A stretch of DNA of 64,000 bases from Chitinophagaceae bacterium (GCA_016720585.1 JADKKH010000002.1:62001-126000); one strand, 5' to 3'; shown: positions 52,587-62,737, counted from the stretch's first letter. Made by a program: numbers and translations. The notes: generated by a model not told the origin, from the letters alone.

Positions 52587-53048
52587 TATATAAAAGATGT
52601 TTACCGTGGGGTAAAATCCTTGCTTGTCGGCATGAAGCGGACGATGTATTATTTCACGCATCACAAGGAAATCATCACACAGCAATATCCGGACAACCGG
52701 GAAACGCTGGATTTACCGGACCGTTTCAAAGGAGAAGTGGTGATGCCGCATGATGAAAAGAATGAACACCGCTGCACCGGCTGCCAGGCTTGTGAATTGG
52801 CTTGTCCCAACGGAACCATCAAGGTAATAACTCAGTCAGTCATACTAGCTGACGGCAGAAAGAAAAAAGCCATAGACAAACTGGTATATCATCTTGAATT
52901 ATGTACCATGTGCAACCTCTGCATCGTGGCTTGCCCTTCGGATGCAATCGTAATGGCACAAACGTTTGAACACAGTGTATTTGACAGGAATGAACTGACC
53001 AAAATATTAAACAACCCCGGATCTAAAATTATGGAAGGTGTAGAATGA
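52524..53048 (+). CDS. nuoI: NADH-quinone oxidoreductase subunit I
   Basis: A 174-residue peripheral subunit with two [4Fe-4S] clusters: CTGCQACELACP and CTMCNLCIVACP. The conserved part starts near YIKDVYRGVKSLLVGMKRT. The first about 20 residues (MSKEINHKEP, then SSIPPSGGWGG) are repeat-encoded and resemble those of NuoB (MSEKINITKD). The stop overlaps the nuoJ start (ATGA). Confidence 0.95.
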   Translation: MSKEINHKEPSSIPPSGGWGGYIKDVYRGVKSLLVGMKRTMYYFTHHKEIITQQYPDNRETLDLPDRFKGEVVMPHDEKNEHRCTGCQACELACPNGTIKVITQSVILADGRKKKAIDKLVYHLELCTMCNLCIVACPSDAIVMAQTFEHSVFDRNELTKILNNPGSKIMEGVE

Positions 53049-53566
53049 TTACTGGCTCAACCATACTATTTTATTTGCTGGCAGGATTAACACTGACCTG
53101 CGGTTTATTGTCTGTAACTACCCGGCAGATTTTCCGGGCGGCTATTTATTTATTGTTTTCTTTGATTGGCATTGCTGGCATTTACTTCTGGTTGCAATAT
53201 GAATTTATCGCGGCTGTTCAGATTGTAGTATATGTAGGCGGTATTGTTGTGTTGATCATTTTCTCCATTTTCCTCACACAACAGGCGGGTGAAAAATTAC
53301 CGAAACAACAATTGGGGAGAAAAATATTTGCTGTGCTCGCTGTCTTCTGCGGTTTTGCCCTTACTATGCTCCAGGTATACCAGCATACTTTTTTTGAAAC
53401 CGCTGAGACACCGGTACCTACCACAGTTTTCAATATTGGCAAAAAAATGATGGCAGTGGACAATGGAGGTTATGCATTGCCATTTGAAGTGATATCTATG
53501 TTATTGTTGGCAGCGATGATCGGATGTATTGTGATTGCTTTACGAAGTAAACCAGAAACGAAATGA
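53045..53566 (+). CDS. nuoJ: NADH-quinone oxidoreductase subunit J
   Basis: A 173-residue inner-membrane subunit with five helices. The segment FIAAVQIVVYVGGIVVLIIF (about 58-77) is the NuoJ hallmark around the pi-bulge helix. It overlaps nuoI by 4 bp and nuoK by 4 bp, so translation is probably coupled. Confidence 0.94.
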   Translation: MITGSTILFYLLAGLTLTCGLLSVTTRQIFRAAIYLLFSLIGIAGIYFWLQYEFIAAVQIVVYVGGIVVLIIFSIFLTQQAGEKLPKQQLGRKIFAVLAVFCGFALTMLQVYQHTFFETAETPVPTTVFNIGKKMMAVDNGGYALPFEVISMLLLAAMIGCIVIALRSKPETK

Positions 53567-53877
53567 TGGAACCCGGTTTATACCATATTTTATTCATAAG
53601 CGCTGCCTTATTCTTTATCGGGGTGTATGGTTTCCTTACCCGGAGGAACCTTATAACCATGCTGATGAGTATTGAACTGATATTGAACAGTGTGAACCTG
53701 AATTTCATTGCTTTTAATAAATATTTGTGGCCTCATAAAATGGACGGGTTATTTTTTACGCTATTTATTATTGCTATAGCAGCAGCAGAAGCAGCCGTAG
53801 CTATAGCCATCATTATTAATTTATACCGCAGTCACCAGTCTATTGATGTGGAAAATGCGGAGGATTTAAAATATTAA
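53563..53877 (+). CDS. nuoK: NADH-quinone oxidoreductase subunit K
   Basis: A 104-residue inner-membrane subunit with three helices and conserved Glu residues in the MSIELILNSVNLNF and IAAAEAAVAIAI segments, part of the proton path. The start ATGATG at 53563 overlaps the nuoJ stop. Confidence 0.95.
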   Translation: MMEPGLYHILFISAALFFIGVYGFLTRRNLITMLMSIELILNSVNLNFIAFNKYLWPHKMDGLFFTLFIIAIAAAEAAVAIAIIINLYRSHQSIDVENAEDLKY

Positions 53878-53883
53878 ACCCTT

Positions 53884-53913
53884 ACTCCTCCTTTTGGCGG
53901 AGCGTTTGGGAAA
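53884..53913 (+). repeat. Solo hairpin of the repeat family between nuoK and nuoL
   Basis: CTCCTCC (53886-53892) with GGCGGAG and a GTTTGGGAAAC tail resemble the right end of element B. It lies in the 47-bp spacer and stops before the nuoL ATG, so nuoL has no repeat-encoded tail. Confidence 0.45.
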
Positions 53914-53924
53914 CATTAGAATAA

Positions 53925-55859
53925 ATGAACCAGTCATTAACTATAGCACTTATTCCTTTACTCCCGTTAGCCGGTTTTGTTATCCTCGGCCTGTTCGGTA
54001 GAAAATATTTTAAGAAAAGCGCTGGCATTATTGGAACAGCCCTTTTACTTACTTCCACTATCCTGGCCTTGTATACAGCTTATGAATACTTTTTTGTCTA
54101 TGGAAAAGTTGATGGCATATACCAGCAATTTGTTCCGTTTCAAATGACCTGGCTTGAATTCTCCAAAGGAGTTTCAATAGACATAGGTTTACTGATTGAC
54201 CCGATTTCAGTCATGATGCTGGTCGTTGTCAGTTTTGTTTCGCTGATGGTGCATATTTACAGCCTGGGCTACATGAAAGGAGAAGAAAGATTCTCAACCT
54301 ATTATTCTTTTCTGGGTTTGTTTACTTTCTCCATGCTGGGTCTGGTGCTGGCAAGTAATATTTTCCAGATGTATATTTTCTGGGAACTGGTGGGCGTATC
54401 CTCATTCCTGCTGATCGGCTACTACTACGATAAGCCAAGCGCAGTAGCTGCCTGCAAAAAAGCATTTATTGTAACCCGTTTTGCAGATCTGGGTTTTTTA
54501 ATTGGTATACTGATTTTGTCTTATAGTTCTGGTACGCTTGATTTCAACACTCTTATTGCGACATTGACTAATCCTGAATCTAGCCATTTAAAAACTGCTG
54601 CCGCTTCAACATTTCTTGGAGCCTCTGCATTAACCTGGGGTGCTGCATTGGTGTTTATCGGGGGTGCCGGTAAAAGTGCTATGTTCCCGCTGCATATCTG
54701 GCTGCCCGATGCCATGGAAGGCCCAACGCCTGTTTCAGCTTTGATACATGCCGCAACGATGGTGGTGGCGGGTGTTTACCTCGTGGCTAGATTATTCCCT
54801 GTATTTTCCATCACAACACCCGGAGTTCTGGAAATTGTTGGTTGGGTGGGTGCCATTTCTGCTATCATCGCTGCCATCATTGCCTGTACACAAACCGATA
54901 TCAAAAGAGTACTGGCTTATTCCACCATGTCGCAGATTGGTTATATGATGTTTGCTCTTGGTGTTTCAACGTATGGCGGCGAAGGTGGATCAGGCTATAC
55001 AGCATCCCTGTTCCATCTGTTCACGCATGCCATGTTCAAAGCCTTGCTCTTCCTGGGTGCAGGTGCTGTCATCCATTATGTACACAGCAATGACATGAAA
55101 GATATGGGAGGACTGAGAAAATTTCTACCCATCACCCATATTACTTTCTTAATAGCCTGCCTCGCTATTGCAGGTGTGCCACCCTTTGCCGGTTTCTTTA
55201 GTAAAGAAGAAATACTGCTGGCTGCGTACCATAACAATATGGGCATTTACTGGATAGCATTGATTACATCCGGACTTACGGCTTTTTACATGTTCCGTTT
55301 ATATTTTACTATTTTCTGGAATAAGCCCCCTGAAGCTCACGGAATAAAGCATGGAGAAGGGGGATTTGCCATGATGTTACCATTGGTCCTCTTAGCCGTG
55401 GGTGCTGCAGCAGCCGGTTTTATTCCCTTTGGTGAATTCGTTAGTTCCGATGGAAAAGTACTGGCATCAAATTTCCATTTGGAATTTTCGATTGCCCCGG
55501 TTGCATTAGGTCTGGCCGGAATTTTCACAGCTATGTGGTTGTATAAAAAACAAAACAGCCGTCCTGATAAATTAGCAGCCTCCTTTAATGGTTTTTATAA
55601 AGCAGCTTATCATAAATTTTATATTGACGAAATATACCTGTTCATTACAAAGAAAGTGTTGTTCAACCTGATCGGAAGACCGGCCGCCTGGTTTGACAGA
55701 AATGTTGTGGATGGGCTGGTGAACCTGACGGGTACGACCACCCAGGCCCTTTCGGAAGGAATTAAAAAAATACAGTCGGGAAAAGTTCAGCAATATGCCA
55801 TTTATTTTTTGGCGGGTGTAATTATTCTGGCAACCTTATTTATTTATGTTATCAGGTAA
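53925..55859 (+). CDS. nuoL: NADH-quinone oxidoreductase subunit L
   Basis: A 644-residue antiporter-like inner-membrane subunit with about 16 helices and a C-terminal lateral helix that spans the membrane arm. FWELVGVSSFLLIGYYYDKPSA, GKSAMFPLHIWLPDAMEGPTP and HAATMVVAGVYL carry the conserved Glu, Lys and His. Length is normal. It pumps protons with NuoM and NuoN. Confidence 0.96.
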   Translation: MNQSLTIALIPLLPLAGFVILGLFGRKYFKKSAGIIGTALLLTSTILALYTAYEYFFVYGKVDGIYQQFVPFQMTWLEFSKGVSIDIGLLIDPISVMMLVVVSFVSLMVHIYSLGYMKGEERFSTYYSFLGLFTFSMLGLVLASNIFQMYIFWELVGVSSFLLIGYYYDKPSAVAACKKAFIVTRFADLGFLIGILILSYSSGTLDFNTLIATLTNPESSHLKTAAASTFLGASALTWGAALVFIGGAGKSAMFPLHIWLPDAMEGPTPVSALIHAATMVVAGVYLVARLFPVFSITTPGVLEIVGWVGAISAIIAAIIACTQTDIKRVLAYSTMSQIGYMMFALGVSTYGGEGGSGYTASLFHLFTHAMFKALLFLGAGAVIHYVHSNDMKDMGGLRKFLPITHITFLIACLAIAGVPPFAGFFSKEEILLAAYHNNMGIYWIALITSGLTAFYMFRLYFTIFWNKPPEAHGIKHGEGGFAMMLPLVLLAVGAAAAGFIPFGEFVSSDGKVLASNFHLEFSIAPVALGLAGIFTAMWLYKKQNSRPDKLAASFNGFYKAAYHKFYIDEIYLFITKKVLFNLIGRPAAWFDRNVVDGLVNLTGTTTQALSEGIKKIQSGKVQQYAIYFLAGVIILATLFIYVIR

Positions 55860-55882
55860 AATGTTTTGATAAATAAAAATTA

Positions 55883-57361
55883 ATGAACCTTTTATTACTC
55901 ATAGGAACCCCGTTACTGACTGCGATAGCCGTTTTGCTTTCCCGGAATAAGCAGCAGGTAAAATGGATCTCCCTCGCAGGTTCTGTGGTGCAATTAGGAC
56001 TGGCTTTTGTATTACTGTTCGCCTTTCGCCAGGAAAGAGCTGAAAATAATATGGCCCAGATGTTATTTGAACAGAATTACAAACTTTTTTCAACACCCAA
56101 TATAAATTTTCATTTTGGTGTGGATGGCATTTCTGTTGCCATGATATTACTGACCTCTTTTGTGTTAATAGCAGGTGTACTGGTATCCTGGAATATTGAG
56201 AAGATGACCAAAGAGTTTTATTTCCTGCTCATTCTGCTGGCATTAGGCGCTTATGGCTTTTTCATTTCTCTTGATTTGTTTATCCTGTTCTTCTTCCTCG
56301 AAATTTCGGTGATACCGAAATACCTGCTGATTGGTATCTGGGGAAGCGGCAAAAAAGAATACAGTGCGAATAAGCTGGCTTTGATGTTAATGGGAGGATC
56401 GGCATTAATATTAGTGGGTATTCTTGGTTTGTATTTTACAGCCGGGAAAAGTTTTGATATAATGACCTTATCAAAAACCTCTATTCCCGGCGATGCCCAA
56501 CATATAATATTTCCACTGTTATTTACCGGTTTCGGTGTCTTTACTGCGTTATTCCCATTACATACCTGGGTACCGGATGGTCACTCATCGGCACCAACCG
56601 CCGGATCGATGTTCCTGGCCGGTATCTCTATGAAACTGGGTGGTTATGGTTGTTTACGGGTGGCAACCTATTTACTACCTGAGGGAGCAAAACAATATGC
56701 TGACCTGATTATTATTCTTTCTGCCATAGCTATTTTATACGGTGCCTTTGCTACGATGATGCAGAAGGATTTGAAATATATCAATGCCTATTCCTCCGTA
56801 AGCCATGTGGGTTTCAGTTTGCTCGGAATTGGTATGCTGACACAAACCGCCATCACCGGAGCCTTGATGCAGATGGTATCACATGGTCTGATGACAGCCC
56901 TTTTCTTCGCTGTTATCGGAATGATATACGACAGAACGCATACACGCATGGTTAATGAAATGGGCGGACTGATGAAAGTAATGCCATTTATCACCACGGT
57001 ATTTTTTATTGTAGGTCTTTGTTCACTGGGCTTGCCGGGGCTTAGCGGTTTTGTGGCAGAAATGACCGTCTTTATGGGTTCCTGGCAACAGGATGATACA
57101 TTTCACCGTATTGCCACTATTGCCGCAGCGATGTCCATTGTGGTAACCGCCGTTTATATATTAAGAGCTATAGGCAATACGGCAATGGGTCCCATTAAGA
57201 ATGAAAGTTATTTACAATTAAAAGATGCCAACTGGAATGAGAAATTGGCAGCCATATTATTAGTAGCCGGAATCCTGGCTATCGGAATTGCACCGGGTTG
57301 GTTAAACGATTTGCTGCGACCGGCAGCTGAAGAGATCATGAATAAAATTGCTGGAAAATAA
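55883..57361 (+). CDS. nuoM: NADH-quinone oxidoreductase subunit M
   Basis: A 492-residue antiporter-like subunit with about 14 helices. FFFLEISVIPKYLLIGIWG and the HTWVPDGHSSAPTAGSM segment are the NuoM signature with channel Glu and Lys residues. It starts 23 bp after nuoL. Confidence 0.96.
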   Translation: MNLLLLIGTPLLTAIAVLLSRNKQQVKWISLAGSVVQLGLAFVLLFAFRQERAENNMAQMLFEQNYKLFSTPNINFHFGVDGISVAMILLTSFVLIAGVLVSWNIEKMTKEFYFLLILLALGAYGFFISLDLFILFFFLEISVIPKYLLIGIWGSGKKEYSANKLALMLMGGSALILVGILGLYFTAGKSFDIMTLSKTSIPGDAQHIIFPLLFTGFGVFTALFPLHTWVPDGHSSAPTAGSMFLAGISMKLGGYGCLRVATYLLPEGAKQYADLIIILSAIAILYGAFATMMQKDLKYINAYSSVSHVGFSLLGIGMLTQTAITGALMQMVSHGLMTALFFAVIGMIYDRTHTRMVNEMGGLMKVMPFITTVFFIVGLCSLGLPGLSGFVAEMTVFMGSWQQDDTFHRIATIAAAMSIVVTAVYILRAIGNTAMGPIKNESYLQLKDANWNEKLAAILLVAGILAIGIAPGWLNDLLRPAAEEIMNKIAGK

Positions 57362-57371
57362 ATCTGACCGG

Positions 57372-58769
57372 ATGAATGAATTTCTCACATTGATGAAAAG
57401 CGAACTGGTGGTCACCGCCATCATCTTCCTGCTGCTGTTTATTAAAATCGGCAGAGGAATAAAGAATGAGTCATTATTATCCCTCATCCAGGTTTTATTA
57501 CTGGTAAATCTTATTTCCGGTTTCTTTTTTAATAAAGAAGGTAGTTTGTTTGGTGATATGTTTCATACCAGTACACTGATTGCATTCCAGAAAAACATCC
57601 TGAGTCTTGGCGTTTTTCTTATCTCGTTACTCTGTGCTGACTGGCTGAAAAGAAGCCAGCATCTGCCTGAATTTTTTCTGCTGATGTTGTCAGCCTTGCT
57701 GGGTATGTTCTTCATGATTTCCAGCGGCAACCTGCTTATTTTTTACTTGTCCCTTGAACTGGCCACTATCCCTGTTGCCGCTATGGCCAATTTTGATTTG
57801 GAGAAAAAACGTTCTTCCGAAGGAGCGATGAAGATGATTTTATCTTCTGCATTCTCTTCCGGCATTTTATTATTTGGCATTTCCCTCTTGTACGGCGCTA
57901 CCGGCACTATCAGTTTTGCAGAAATACCCCAGCAATTGGATAGTTCTCCGTTACAGATACTGGCATTTGTATTGCTGTTCACAGCTTTTGCTTTTAAACT
58001 TTCCATTGTTCCCTTCCATTTATGGACTGCCGATGTATACGAAGGTTCACCCATTGCTGTAACCGCCTTTCTTTCTGTTATATCAAAAGGTTCGGTGGCT
58101 TTTATTTTTATCAGTACCCTCTACAAAGTTTTTCAGCCCATGCACGATGTATGGTACACCCTGCTGGTGGTCCTGGCGATAGCCACAATGGTGATTGGTA
58201 ATTTATTTGCCCTGCGTCAACAGAATATCAAACGATTCCTGGCTTTTTCTTCTATAGCCCAGGTTGGTTTTATTTTAGTGGGTATCAGCAGTGGTGATAC
58301 TATGGGCCTTACGGCTGTGGTGTATTTTATCCTGATTTACGTATTCTCCAACCTCGCCGCTTTTGGTGTGGCTTCAGTTATTTCTGAACATAGTGGTAAA
58401 GAAACGATTGATGATTATAAAGGGTTATATAAAACCAATCCTTTCCTGAGCTGGATATTGGCACTGGCCTTATTTTCTCTGGCTGGTATTCCTCCAACAG
58501 CCGGGTTTTTTGGTAAACTTTTCCTGCTAACGGCTGGTGGCTCTAAAGGAAGTTATTGGTTCATTACGGTTGCCGCATTGAACATGGTCATCTCTCTTTA
58601 CTATTACCTGCGTGTAGTCAGGGCTGTATTTATGGATAAAAATGAAAACCCGGTAGAAAGTATTAAAACAGGTACCTCCGTTAAATTGGCATTGATCATT
58701 TGCGGGGCAGGTATTGTACTGACAGGTTTGCTTAGCTGGATATTTGATTATATACAATCATTAAGTTAA
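57372..58769 (+). CDS. nuoN: NADH-quinone oxidoreductase subunit N
   Basis: A 465-residue antiporter-like inner-membrane subunit with 13-14 helices. LSLELATIPVAAMANFD and LSIVPFHLWTADVYEGSP are typical. The longest frame begins at TTG 57348 inside nuoM; ATG 57372 (MNEFLTLMKSEL), 10 bp after the nuoM stop, is preferred. It is the last recognised complex I gene of the operon. Confidence 0.95.
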   Translation: MNEFLTLMKSELVVTAIIFLLLFIKIGRGIKNESLLSLIQVLLLVNLISGFFFNKEGSLFGDMFHTSTLIAFQKNILSLGVFLISLLCADWLKRSQHLPEFFLLMLSALLGMFFMISSGNLLIFYLSLELATIPVAAMANFDLEKKRSSEGAMKMILSSAFSSGILLFGISLLYGATGTISFAEIPQQLDSSPLQILAFVLLFTAFAFKLSIVPFHLWTADVYEGSPIAVTAFLSVISKGSVAFIFISTLYKVFQPMHDVWYTLLVVLAIATMVIGNLFALRQQNIKRFLAFSSIAQVGFILVGISSGDTMGLTAVVYFILIYVFSNLAAFGVASVISEHSGKETIDDYKGLYKTNPFLSWILALALFSLAGIPPTAGFFGKLFLLTAGGSKGSYWFITVAALNMVISLYYYLRVVRAVFMDKNENPVESIKTGTSVKLALIICGAGIVLTGLLSWIFDYIQSLS

Positions 58770-58776
58770 ATACGTC

Positions 58777-59160
58777 ATGGCGCTAAATAAAAATCATGAA
58801 TTCGAAGAACTGGATGGCATCAAATGCGGTATCATAGAAAAAATGGTAAAGCCTGAAAGAGTTGCCTTCCTGAAAGAATTGCTGGGATATAATGGCTATA
58901 CAGTTGTTGTTGTACCATCGCCATCACCAAAAATAGCCCCAACGCCCGCTCCTAAAGAAGGTGAAGTTGCAGCACCACCGCCGCCGACATTGGTACCTGA
59001 AACATTTACCGTTGGAGTAAGCGATTATACGTTTAATCCCATCAATGCCATTTTTGGCAGAATGCTAAAAACGAAAGATGGTCATATCGTTACCCAGGCT
59101 TACTGGCAGCAAAAAGAAGCGGTAAGTCATGATGAAGTCCCTTACTACGAGTTTAAATAG
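58777..59160 (+). CDS. Small unknown protein at the end of the complex I operon
   Basis: A 127-residue soluble protein starting 7 bp after nuoN, so probably co-transcribed. An N-terminal helical part (about 1-40, with KCGIIEKMVKPERVAFLKELLG) is joined through a Pro/Ala linker (about 48-73, rich in PSPSP and APPPP) to a C-terminal part (about 75-127, VGVSDYTFNPINAIFGRML). No Cys cluster and no membrane segment. I do not recognise a domain. Position suggests an accessory to complex I or simple downstream placement. Confidence 0.75.
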   Translation: MALNKNHEFEELDGIKCGIIEKMVKPERVAFLKELLGYNGYTVVVVPSPSPKIAPTPAPKEGEVAAPPPPTLVPETFTVGVSDYTFNPINAIFGRMLKTKDGHIVTQAYWQQKEAVSHDEVPYYEFK

Positions 59161-59319
59161 TCTCTTGTTTTTCAATTTCAACCATCCATTAGGGGTATTT
59201 CACTTTACCTGAATTTCGTTTACATACAAACTGATATTAATCAAGTTTCTGTCTGACCTGTGTTTTCGGATATTGACGAATCCGGGCATAACTATGCAAA
59301 GCACAAAAGCTTTACTATT

Positions 59320-62088
59320 ATGGCAACAATTACAAAGTCCGGAAAGTACATCTACTATTTCGGAGGCGGCAAAGCCGATGGCAATGAGTCCATGAAAAAC
59401 CTGTTAGGAGGTAAAGGGGCTAATCTGGCTGAAATGGCTGGTCATCCTGAACTTCGTTTACCTGTTCCTCCGGGGTTTACCATCACTACAGAAGTATGCA
59501 ACTATTATTATGCCCATAAAAAAACATATCCCAAAGAATTAAAAGTACAGGCAGAGGCAGCGTTGGGAAAAATGGAGACATTGATGGGTAAAAAATTCGG
59601 TGACGAAAAAAACCCATTATTGGTTTCTATCCGTTCGGGTGCCCGTCGTTCTATGCCAGGGATGATGGAAACCGTGTTGAATGTAGGATTGAACGAAAAA
59701 ACCATACAAGGTGTCATCGCTCAAAGCGGTGATGAACGTTTTGCCTACGACGCCTATCGCCGTTTAATCATGATGTATGCCGACGTAGTAATGGAAAAAG
59801 GTGGCAACCTGGTTCCCGAAAACTATCGGGGCAATCATGGAAAGGGCATACGTAAAATTTTAGATGAAAAGCTGGAACATATAAAAAAGAAACAGGGTTA
59901 TGCAAGCGATACAGACCTGACTGTGGCAGAATTAAAGGAACTGGTGAAAGATTTTAAAGCGACCGTAAAAAAAGTATTAGGCACTGCATTTCCGGAAAAT
60001 CCCTGGGAACAACTCTGGGGCGGTGTGGGAGCCGTATTCAGCAGCTGGAATGGAAAAAGAGCCATCGAATACAGACTCATTGAAAAAATTCCAGATGAAT
60101 GGGGAACAGCTGTCAATGTACAGGCCATGGTGTTTGGCAATATGGGTAATGACAGTTGTACCGGTGTTGCGTTTACCAGGAACCCCGGCAGTGGCGAAAA
60201 TAAATTCTATGGTGAATACCTCGTGAATGCGCAGGGTGAAGATGTGGTTGCAGGTACCCGGACCCCAGCTCCCGTCAATCAATATTCCATGAATGAGCAA
60301 AGCAAACATTTCACTTCTCTTGAGAAATTAATGCCGGCGCTTTATAAAGAATTATTCAGTTACCAGAAAAGATTGGAACATCATTATAAAGACATGCAGG
60401 ATATTGAGTTCACGATTGAAAAAGGGAAACTGTATATGCTGCAATGCCGGGTAGGTAAACGAAATGGAGTCGCTGCCGTACGAATGGCCACAGAGATGCA
60501 TAAAGAAAAACTGATTGATGCAAATACGGCCGTCATGAGAGTAGGACCCAATCAACTCGTTGAATTGCTTTTACCGATGATCGATCCAAAAGCCGAATTA
60601 GCCAGTGTCATCATTGCAAAAGGTTTGCCAGCAGGCCCCGGTGGTGCCAGAGGCCGGGTTGTTTTCAGCTCTAACGAGGCGGTGGAATGGGCACATAAAG
60701 GCGAAAAGGTCATTCTTGTTAGGGAAGAAACATCACCGGAAGATGTAGATGGCATGCATAAATCACAAGCCATATTAACAACCAAAGGAGGCATGACATC
60801 ACATGCGGCACTGGTAGCAAGAGGTTGGGGCAAATGTTGTATCGTAGGTTGTGGTGATATTGAAATACATAATGATACAAAAACTTTTCATGCAAAAAAT
60901 GGAGTTATCATCAAAGAAGGCGATTGGCTAACATTGAATGGCACCAAAGGATTGGTTTATGAAGGCAGTTTACCGTTAGTGGATATTGACCTGGACAAAA
61001 ACCAATCCTTCAAAGACCTGATGAAGCTGGTTGACAAAATAAAAGTGATCGGGATAAGAACGAATGCCGAAACTCCGAAAGATGCGGCCCAGGCCATCAA
61101 ATTCGGTGCAGAAGGAATTGGTTTATTCCGCACCGAACATATGTTCTATGGTGAAGGAAGTGAGCAGCCTTTATTTCTGTTGCGTAAAATGATTGTAAGC
61201 AAAACAGAAGCAGAAAGACGTAAAGCATTGAACGAGCTTTATAAATATGTAAAGAAAGATGTCAAAGACACCATGAAAGTAATGAAGGGTTACCCGGTAA
61301 CTATTCGCTTGCTGGATCCACCCCTGCATGAATTCGTCCCACATGATATCGATAAACTGCACCAGCTTGGAAAAGAACTCGGCATCAGTATGAGTGTCTT
61401 AAGAAGAAGGGTGCTGGCACTGCATGAAAACAACCCTATGCTGGGACACCGGGGTGTACGGTTAGGCGTGAGTTATCCAGAGATAACAGAAATGCAGGTG
61501 CGGGCGATCCTGGAAGCAACAGCCGAAATGCTTAAAGCAGGCAAAAAAGCATTTCCGGAGATCATGGTTCCGGTAACCTGTACGGTGAACGAGTTATCGC
61601 ATCAGAAAGTAATTGTAGATCGGGTATACAAAGAAGTTTGCGTAAAAATGAAAATGAAAAAGATACCCTATTTATATGGTACGATGATTGAGACTCCGAG
61701 AGCTGCCATCCGGGCAGAATTGATGGCTCATGTAGCAGATTTCTTCAGTTATGGAACGAATGATCTTACACAAATGAGTTTTGGTTTCAGCCGGGATGAT
61801 ATCGGTGGTTTTTTACCAAAATACCTGGACCTGAAAATACTTCCTTATGACCCATTCCAGACGATAGACCAGGATGGGGTAGGCGAATTGGTTCGGGCCG
61901 GAATAGTGGGTGGCCGAAAAGCCAAACCACATCTTAAAGTAGGGATCTGTGGGGAACATGGTGGCGATGCGGATAGTGTAAAATTCTTTCACCGTTTGGG
62001 AATGAATTATGTCAGCTGTTCACCCTTCCGTGTGCCCATTGCGCGGCTGGCAGCAGCACAGGCAGCCCTGGAATTTCCCAGAAAATAA
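59320..62088 (+). CDS. ppdK: Pyruvate, phosphate dikinase
   Basis: A 922-residue enzyme that interconverts pyruvate, ATP and phosphate with PEP, AMP and PPi. An N-terminal ATP-grasp domain (MKNLLGGKGANLAEMA at about 26-41, then GARRSMPGMMETVLNVG) is followed by the swivelling His domain with phospho-His H495 in GGMTSHAALVARGWG. The C-terminal PEP barrel follows, with ETPRAA and C877 in GICGEHGGD. The longest frame begins at GTG 59260, but ATG 59320 (MATITKSGK) is the natural start. It lies 159 bp after the nuo unit. Confidence 0.97.
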   Translation: MATITKSGKYIYYFGGGKADGNESMKNLLGGKGANLAEMAGHPELRLPVPPGFTITTEVCNYYYAHKKTYPKELKVQAEAALGKMETLMGKKFGDEKNPLLVSIRSGARRSMPGMMETVLNVGLNEKTIQGVIAQSGDERFAYDAYRRLIMMYADVVMEKGGNLVPENYRGNHGKGIRKILDEKLEHIKKKQGYASDTDLTVAELKELVKDFKATVKKVLGTAFPENPWEQLWGGVGAVFSSWNGKRAIEYRLIEKIPDEWGTAVNVQAMVFGNMGNDSCTGVAFTRNPGSGENKFYGEYLVNAQGEDVVAGTRTPAPVNQYSMNEQSKHFTSLEKLMPALYKELFSYQKRLEHHYKDMQDIEFTIEKGKLYMLQCRVGKRNGVAAVRMATEMHKEKLIDANTAVMRVGPNQLVELLLPMIDPKAELASVIIAKGLPAGPGGARGRVVFSSNEAVEWAHKGEKVILVREETSPEDVDGMHKSQAILTTKGGMTSHAALVARGWGKCCIVGCGDIEIHNDTKTFHAKNGVIIKEGDWLTLNGTKGLVYEGSLPLVDIDLDKNQSFKDLMKLVDKIKVIGIRTNAETPKDAAQAIKFGAEGIGLFRTEHMFYGEGSEQPLFLLRKMIVSKTEAERRKALNELYKYVKKDVKDTMKVMKGYPVTIRLLDPPLHEFVPHDIDKLHQLGKELGISMSVLRRRVLALHENNPMLGHRGVRLGVSYPEITEMQVRAILEATAEMLKAGKKAFPEIMVPVTCTVNELSHQKVIVDRVYKEVCVKMKMKKIPYLYGTMIETPRAAIRAELMAHVADFFSYGTNDLTQMSFGFSRDDIGGFLPKYLDLKILPYDPFQTIDQDGVGELVRAGIVGGRKAKPHLKVGICGEHGGDADSVKFFHRLGMNYVSCSPFRVPIARLAAAQAALEFPRK

Positions 62089-62105
62089 TTTGCCTGTAAA
62101 AACTA

Positions 62106-62138
62106 AGGCCGGGTGTATTCATTATTCCTGGCCTTTTT
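62106..62138 (+). terminator. Rho-independent terminator after ppdK
   Basis: AGGCCGGG (62106-62113) pairs with CCTGGCCT (62127-62134, one G-U), a 13-nt loop, then a T run to 62137. It lies 17 bp past the ppdK stop. Confidence 0.7.
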
Positions 62139-62181
62139 ATTCTCAATACAAAAACCGAACTTTCCGGTTAAGACTTAAATC

Positions 62182-62631
62182 ATGGAAATAAAAAATTTAT
62201 TTGATCCTGCTGTAAAGAAAGAAATTACAGACCGGATCCAAAAACTCAGCGCGCAATCAGAAAGAGTATGGGGTAAGATGGATGTGGCACAGATGCTGGC
62301 ACATGTGCAAATACCGATGGGCGTGGCTTTTGGAACAAGTACCGTAAAGGGCAACTGGTTGATGAAACTCATACTGCCATTATTCAAGAAAGCCTTGTAC
62401 GATGAAAAACCCTGGAAGCCCGGTTTACCTACGGATAAAACATTTATCATGACCGGACAATCCAAAGATTTTGAAACCGAGAAAAATCAGTTGTTGGATA
62501 AGATTAACCGTTTCACAGAAAGCAATATGATTAATGAAAAACATCCTGTTTTCGGAAAGCTTACCAAAGAGCAATGGAGCAAAGCCACCTGGAAACATAT
62601 TGACCATCATTTAAAACAGTTCGGGGTGTAA
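62182..62631 (+). CDS. DUF1569-family protein (DinB-like helical fold)
   Basis: A 149-residue soluble protein. The pattern NLFDPAVKKEITDRIQKL, WGKMDVAQMLAHVQIPMG and the late WKHIDHHLKQFG fits the DUF1569 family, distantly related to the DinB four-helix metal-binding proteins; His residues in AHV and DHHL could bind a metal. The start is ATG 62182. Function unknown. Confidence 0.82.
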   Translation: MEIKNLFDPAVKKEITDRIQKLSAQSERVWGKMDVAQMLAHVQIPMGVAFGTSTVKGNWLMKLILPLFKKALYDEKPWKPGLPTDKTFIMTGQSKDFETEKNQLLDKINRFTESNMINEKHPVFGKLTKEQWSKATWKHIDHHLKQFGV

Positions 62632-62737
62632 ATAAATGTCCGGAGAAATCAAACCTAACCACAGCAACCGGCCGGTAGCGTGGAATAACCACTCGAAATA
62701 GAAAGGGCAATTAATTAATGAAGCTGCTGACTTATTT

